The position numbers were made by a program, and so were the translations under genes. A model generated the notes under the pieces. It did no database searches, was not told the origin of the DNA, and was given only the letters and a program-made list of their open reading frames with translations. Shown piece by piece: positions 5,645-6,968 of a DNA stretch of 6,968 nucleotides. The stretch comes from Patescibacteria group bacterium (GTDB taxonomy: Bacteria; Patescibacteriota; Minisyncoccia; Portnoybacterales; GWB1-42-6): positions 1 through 6,968 of the forward strand of contig JAHKAK010000073.1 of NCBI GenBank assembly GCA_018826025.1, in the 5' to 3' direction. Each line of letters opens with the position of its first letter. Positions within the stretch are counted from its first letter, which is position 1.

Positions 5645-6799
5645 TTAATCCCAAACCAGTTTAATCAACTCGGCGGCGTCATCGCCAGCCCGAGAATCAA
5701 TAACATGAATTTCTAGGCTGATGATTTTCCCGGAGTACAATCGAACACCTCGATAATGTTCCTGTGTTTCCTCTCTTATTTCTTCTGCAAGATCACAACA
5801 TCGAGTTATATACTGAGCTATTGCTTCGGCGACTCGATTCATTTCCTCTCGCGACACAGAAAAATCGATTTTGACATGTTCGCCCGAGACGATCTGATAT
5901 TCCGCAATAACAGCCTTTTCACCGACAATTCGTTTCAGTTGGGAGAAAAGACCGATGACCGCATTGTAATAACAGATGGCTTTTTTCATCTCTCCCACAA
6001 AGACTGACGTGAGCTCATCCAAAAACAACAATGATTCTTTGATTGTTAAAAACTTGCCGCCAATCTTTATTGGTTCAAGAATAAGTGACCCTACTAAATG
6101 TCTGCCAATCGAATCTTGAGCGACTGATTCCCATCTCCAGCTGCTGGCACGAGCCATAGCCAAGAGTCTGATAAGGCCATGGCATCGATCCATTCTTTCC
6201 CCTTCCTTAGAGCGCCACAGCCAATCGATTAGGCCATCAACACAAAATAAATCTGTTTCTTTGAGTCGCTCGCGAAGAACGCTGAGCATTATCTTGTTTT
6301 CTTCTTCCGACGCTAACGCGAAACGATCAAAGAAAAAAGAAAAGACTTTTTTATCCCATTCATAGTTATAATGCTTTAGTTGCCAATCTTCCATAATCTC
6401 TTCCCAGATCTTCTTGGTAACCTTAGGAAAGCTTAAGGCGGAACTGGTTTTTCCAAAAAGAGAACAAAGATACACACACCTTAGACATAATTTGAAATCT
6501 CGGTAGTTATCAAAACCCAGCTCATTTGGTCTGGCCGCAAAGACATTCCGCATGACGCTTAGCCACCAATACCCCTGTTTTTCCTGAAGGTCCTCGTATC
6601 CCATGATTGGCTGCTTCATTAGGAAAGAAAGGAAACCGTCACAAACAATTTTAATCAGCTCTTCATTTGGCAAAGACGACCATCTTTCGTTCAGCTCAAT
6701 TTCCGCCGGCGAGCTATTCGGTCCGATGTCCAAAATATTAACCGCTTTGTCCTTTTTTCCCTCCGCCCATCTGTCTTCCTCTGGCATCTTTTTTTCCAT
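5645..6799 (-). CDS. Hypothetical 384-residue protein, unrecognised
   Basis: I recognise no family. The protein is soluble: no signal peptide and no convincing membrane helix. It is mainly helical over residues 33-290 and unusually rich in Trp and Phe (GYWWLSVMRN at 76-85, IDWLWRS at 191-197, SSWRWES at 219-225). A CLRCVYLC cluster at 105-112 gives a CxxCxxxC spacing, but no second half of a metal site is evident. The last 90 residues read as a separate alpha/beta part, with a strand EYQIVSGEHVKIDFSVS (300-316), a helix to about 345, and a strand GKIISLEIHVID (357-368). The start is firm: GGAGG lies 5 nt upstream of the ATG, in contrast to the Shine-Dalgarno-poor genes elsewhere in the window. 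It is a single-gene unit with its own promoter, structured leader and terminator, convergent with the G+C-rich unit. The function is unknown. Confidence 0.87.
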   Translation of the reverse strand: MEKKMPEEDRWAEGKKDKAVNILDIGPNSSPAEIELNERWSSLPNEELIKIVCDGFLSFLMKQPIMGYEDLQEKQGYWWLSVMRNVFAARPNELGFDNYRDFKLCLRCVYLCSLFGKTSSALSFPKVTKKIWEEIMEDWQLKHYNYEWDKKVFSFFFDRFALASEEENKIMLSVLRERLKETDLFCVDGLIDWLWRSKEGERMDRCHGLIRLLAMARASSWRWESVAQDSIGRHLVGSLILEPIKIGGKFLTIKESLLFLDELTSVFVGEMKKAICYYNAVIGLFSQLKRIVGEKAVIAEYQIVSGEHVKIDFSVSREEMNRVAEAIAQYITRCCDLAEEIREETQEHYRGVRLYSGKIISLEIHVIDSRAGDDAAELIKLVWD

Positions 6800-6923
6800 A
6801 ACTTCCTCCTTGGCCGTAGCCTGTTTGTTTTACTCTCTTCGTGAAGAGAGCCCCGGCGTCTGGATCCGTGGATCCTAGCCGGGAATTTGTTAAAAAACTG
6901 GGCTTTTTGCCCTCCATTGTACT
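6800..6923 (-). promoter_or_regulatory. Structured 5' leader of the 384-residue gene
   Basis: The predicted leader is about 120 nt. In transcript order it holds GGGC-AAAAA-GCCC followed after AG by T6 (6912-6892), a small terminator-like hairpin. Next comes CCCGGC...GCCGGGG enclosing two GGATCC palindromes (about 6882-6852), then CTCTCTT/AAGAGAG (6849-6832), and finally the AAGGAGGA Shine-Dalgarno. The arrangement could support attenuation, but the first stem has only four base pairs and I recognise no riboswitch. Confidence 0.4.
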
Positions 6924-6929
6924 GGCGAT

Positions 6930-6958
6930 AAGTTAACCTATATCTTAAGAAAAGTCAA
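6930..6958 (-). promoter_or_regulatory. Promoter of the 384-residue gene
   Basis: On the minus strand TTGACT (6958-6953) is followed after 17 bp by TAACTT (6935-6930). The -35 is near consensus and the -10 is weak. Initiation would be near 6923, giving a leader of about 120 nt. The -10 surroundings GGTTAACTTA resemble GTTAAGCTAA at the promoter at 4339. Confidence 0.6.
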
Positions 6959-6968
6959 GGTTTAAGGG

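Overview
The window looks like a piece of a small, AT-leaning bacterial genome, most likely a Candidate Phyla Radiation (Patescibacteria/Parcubacteria-type) organism. This is an inference from three things. There is a lemA plus TPM-domain gene pair followed by a very short coiled-coil ORF. Several genes lack a clear Shine-Dalgarno. The intergenic spaces are crowded with short palindromic repeats of the CCTCC...GGAGG and ATTCCCG...CGGGAATGACA types. No ribosomal or phylogenetic marker is present to settle it. The standard stop codons work; there is no sign of TGA recoding.

Layout. 1-120: hairpin repeats. 121-675: lemA. 676-886: a gene-free spacer filled by two repeat elements. 887-1765: secreted/membrane TPM-domain protein with a Gly-rich tail. 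1766-1793: good sigma70-type promoter for an 83-residue coiled-coil protein (1805-2056). 2057-2238: repeats plus what looks like the first eight codons of a second gap gene. 2239-3237: intact glyceraldehyde-3-phosphate dehydrogenase (gap). 3260-3646: hypothetical protein, probably cotranscribed. 3647-3697: what looks like the last 16 codons and stop of a second gap gene. 3728-4126: small membrane-anchored eight-cysteine protein, bracketed by a short direct repeat. 4127-5644: about 1.5 kb without a convincing protein gene. It contains a perfect 18-bp palindrome, a promoter, a G+C-rich hairpin-dense transcribed region of 0.8-1 kb with two Shine-Dalgarno-led mini-ORFs, and two terminators. It ends in a repeat-rich zone between convergent terminators. 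5645-6799 (minus strand): unrecognised 384-residue protein with its own promoter, structured leader and terminator.

The two most interesting points are these. (1) The intact gap gene and the hypothetical gene behind it sit between the 5' tip and the 3' tip of a diverged gap allele. Nearly all codon differences are synonymous, as if an incoming gap+ORF segment had displaced the resident gene and left scars. (2) The isolated G+C-rich unit at about 4374-5199 (or to 5366) has its own promoter and terminators, many local hairpins, and a 13-nt perfect long-range complement ending exactly at a T8 tract. It is a candidate large structured RNA of a kind I do not recognise.

Functionally, lemA and the TPM gene form a plausible envelope pair and gap is central glycolysis. 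The hypothetical genes and the RNA-like unit have no assignable role from sequence alone.
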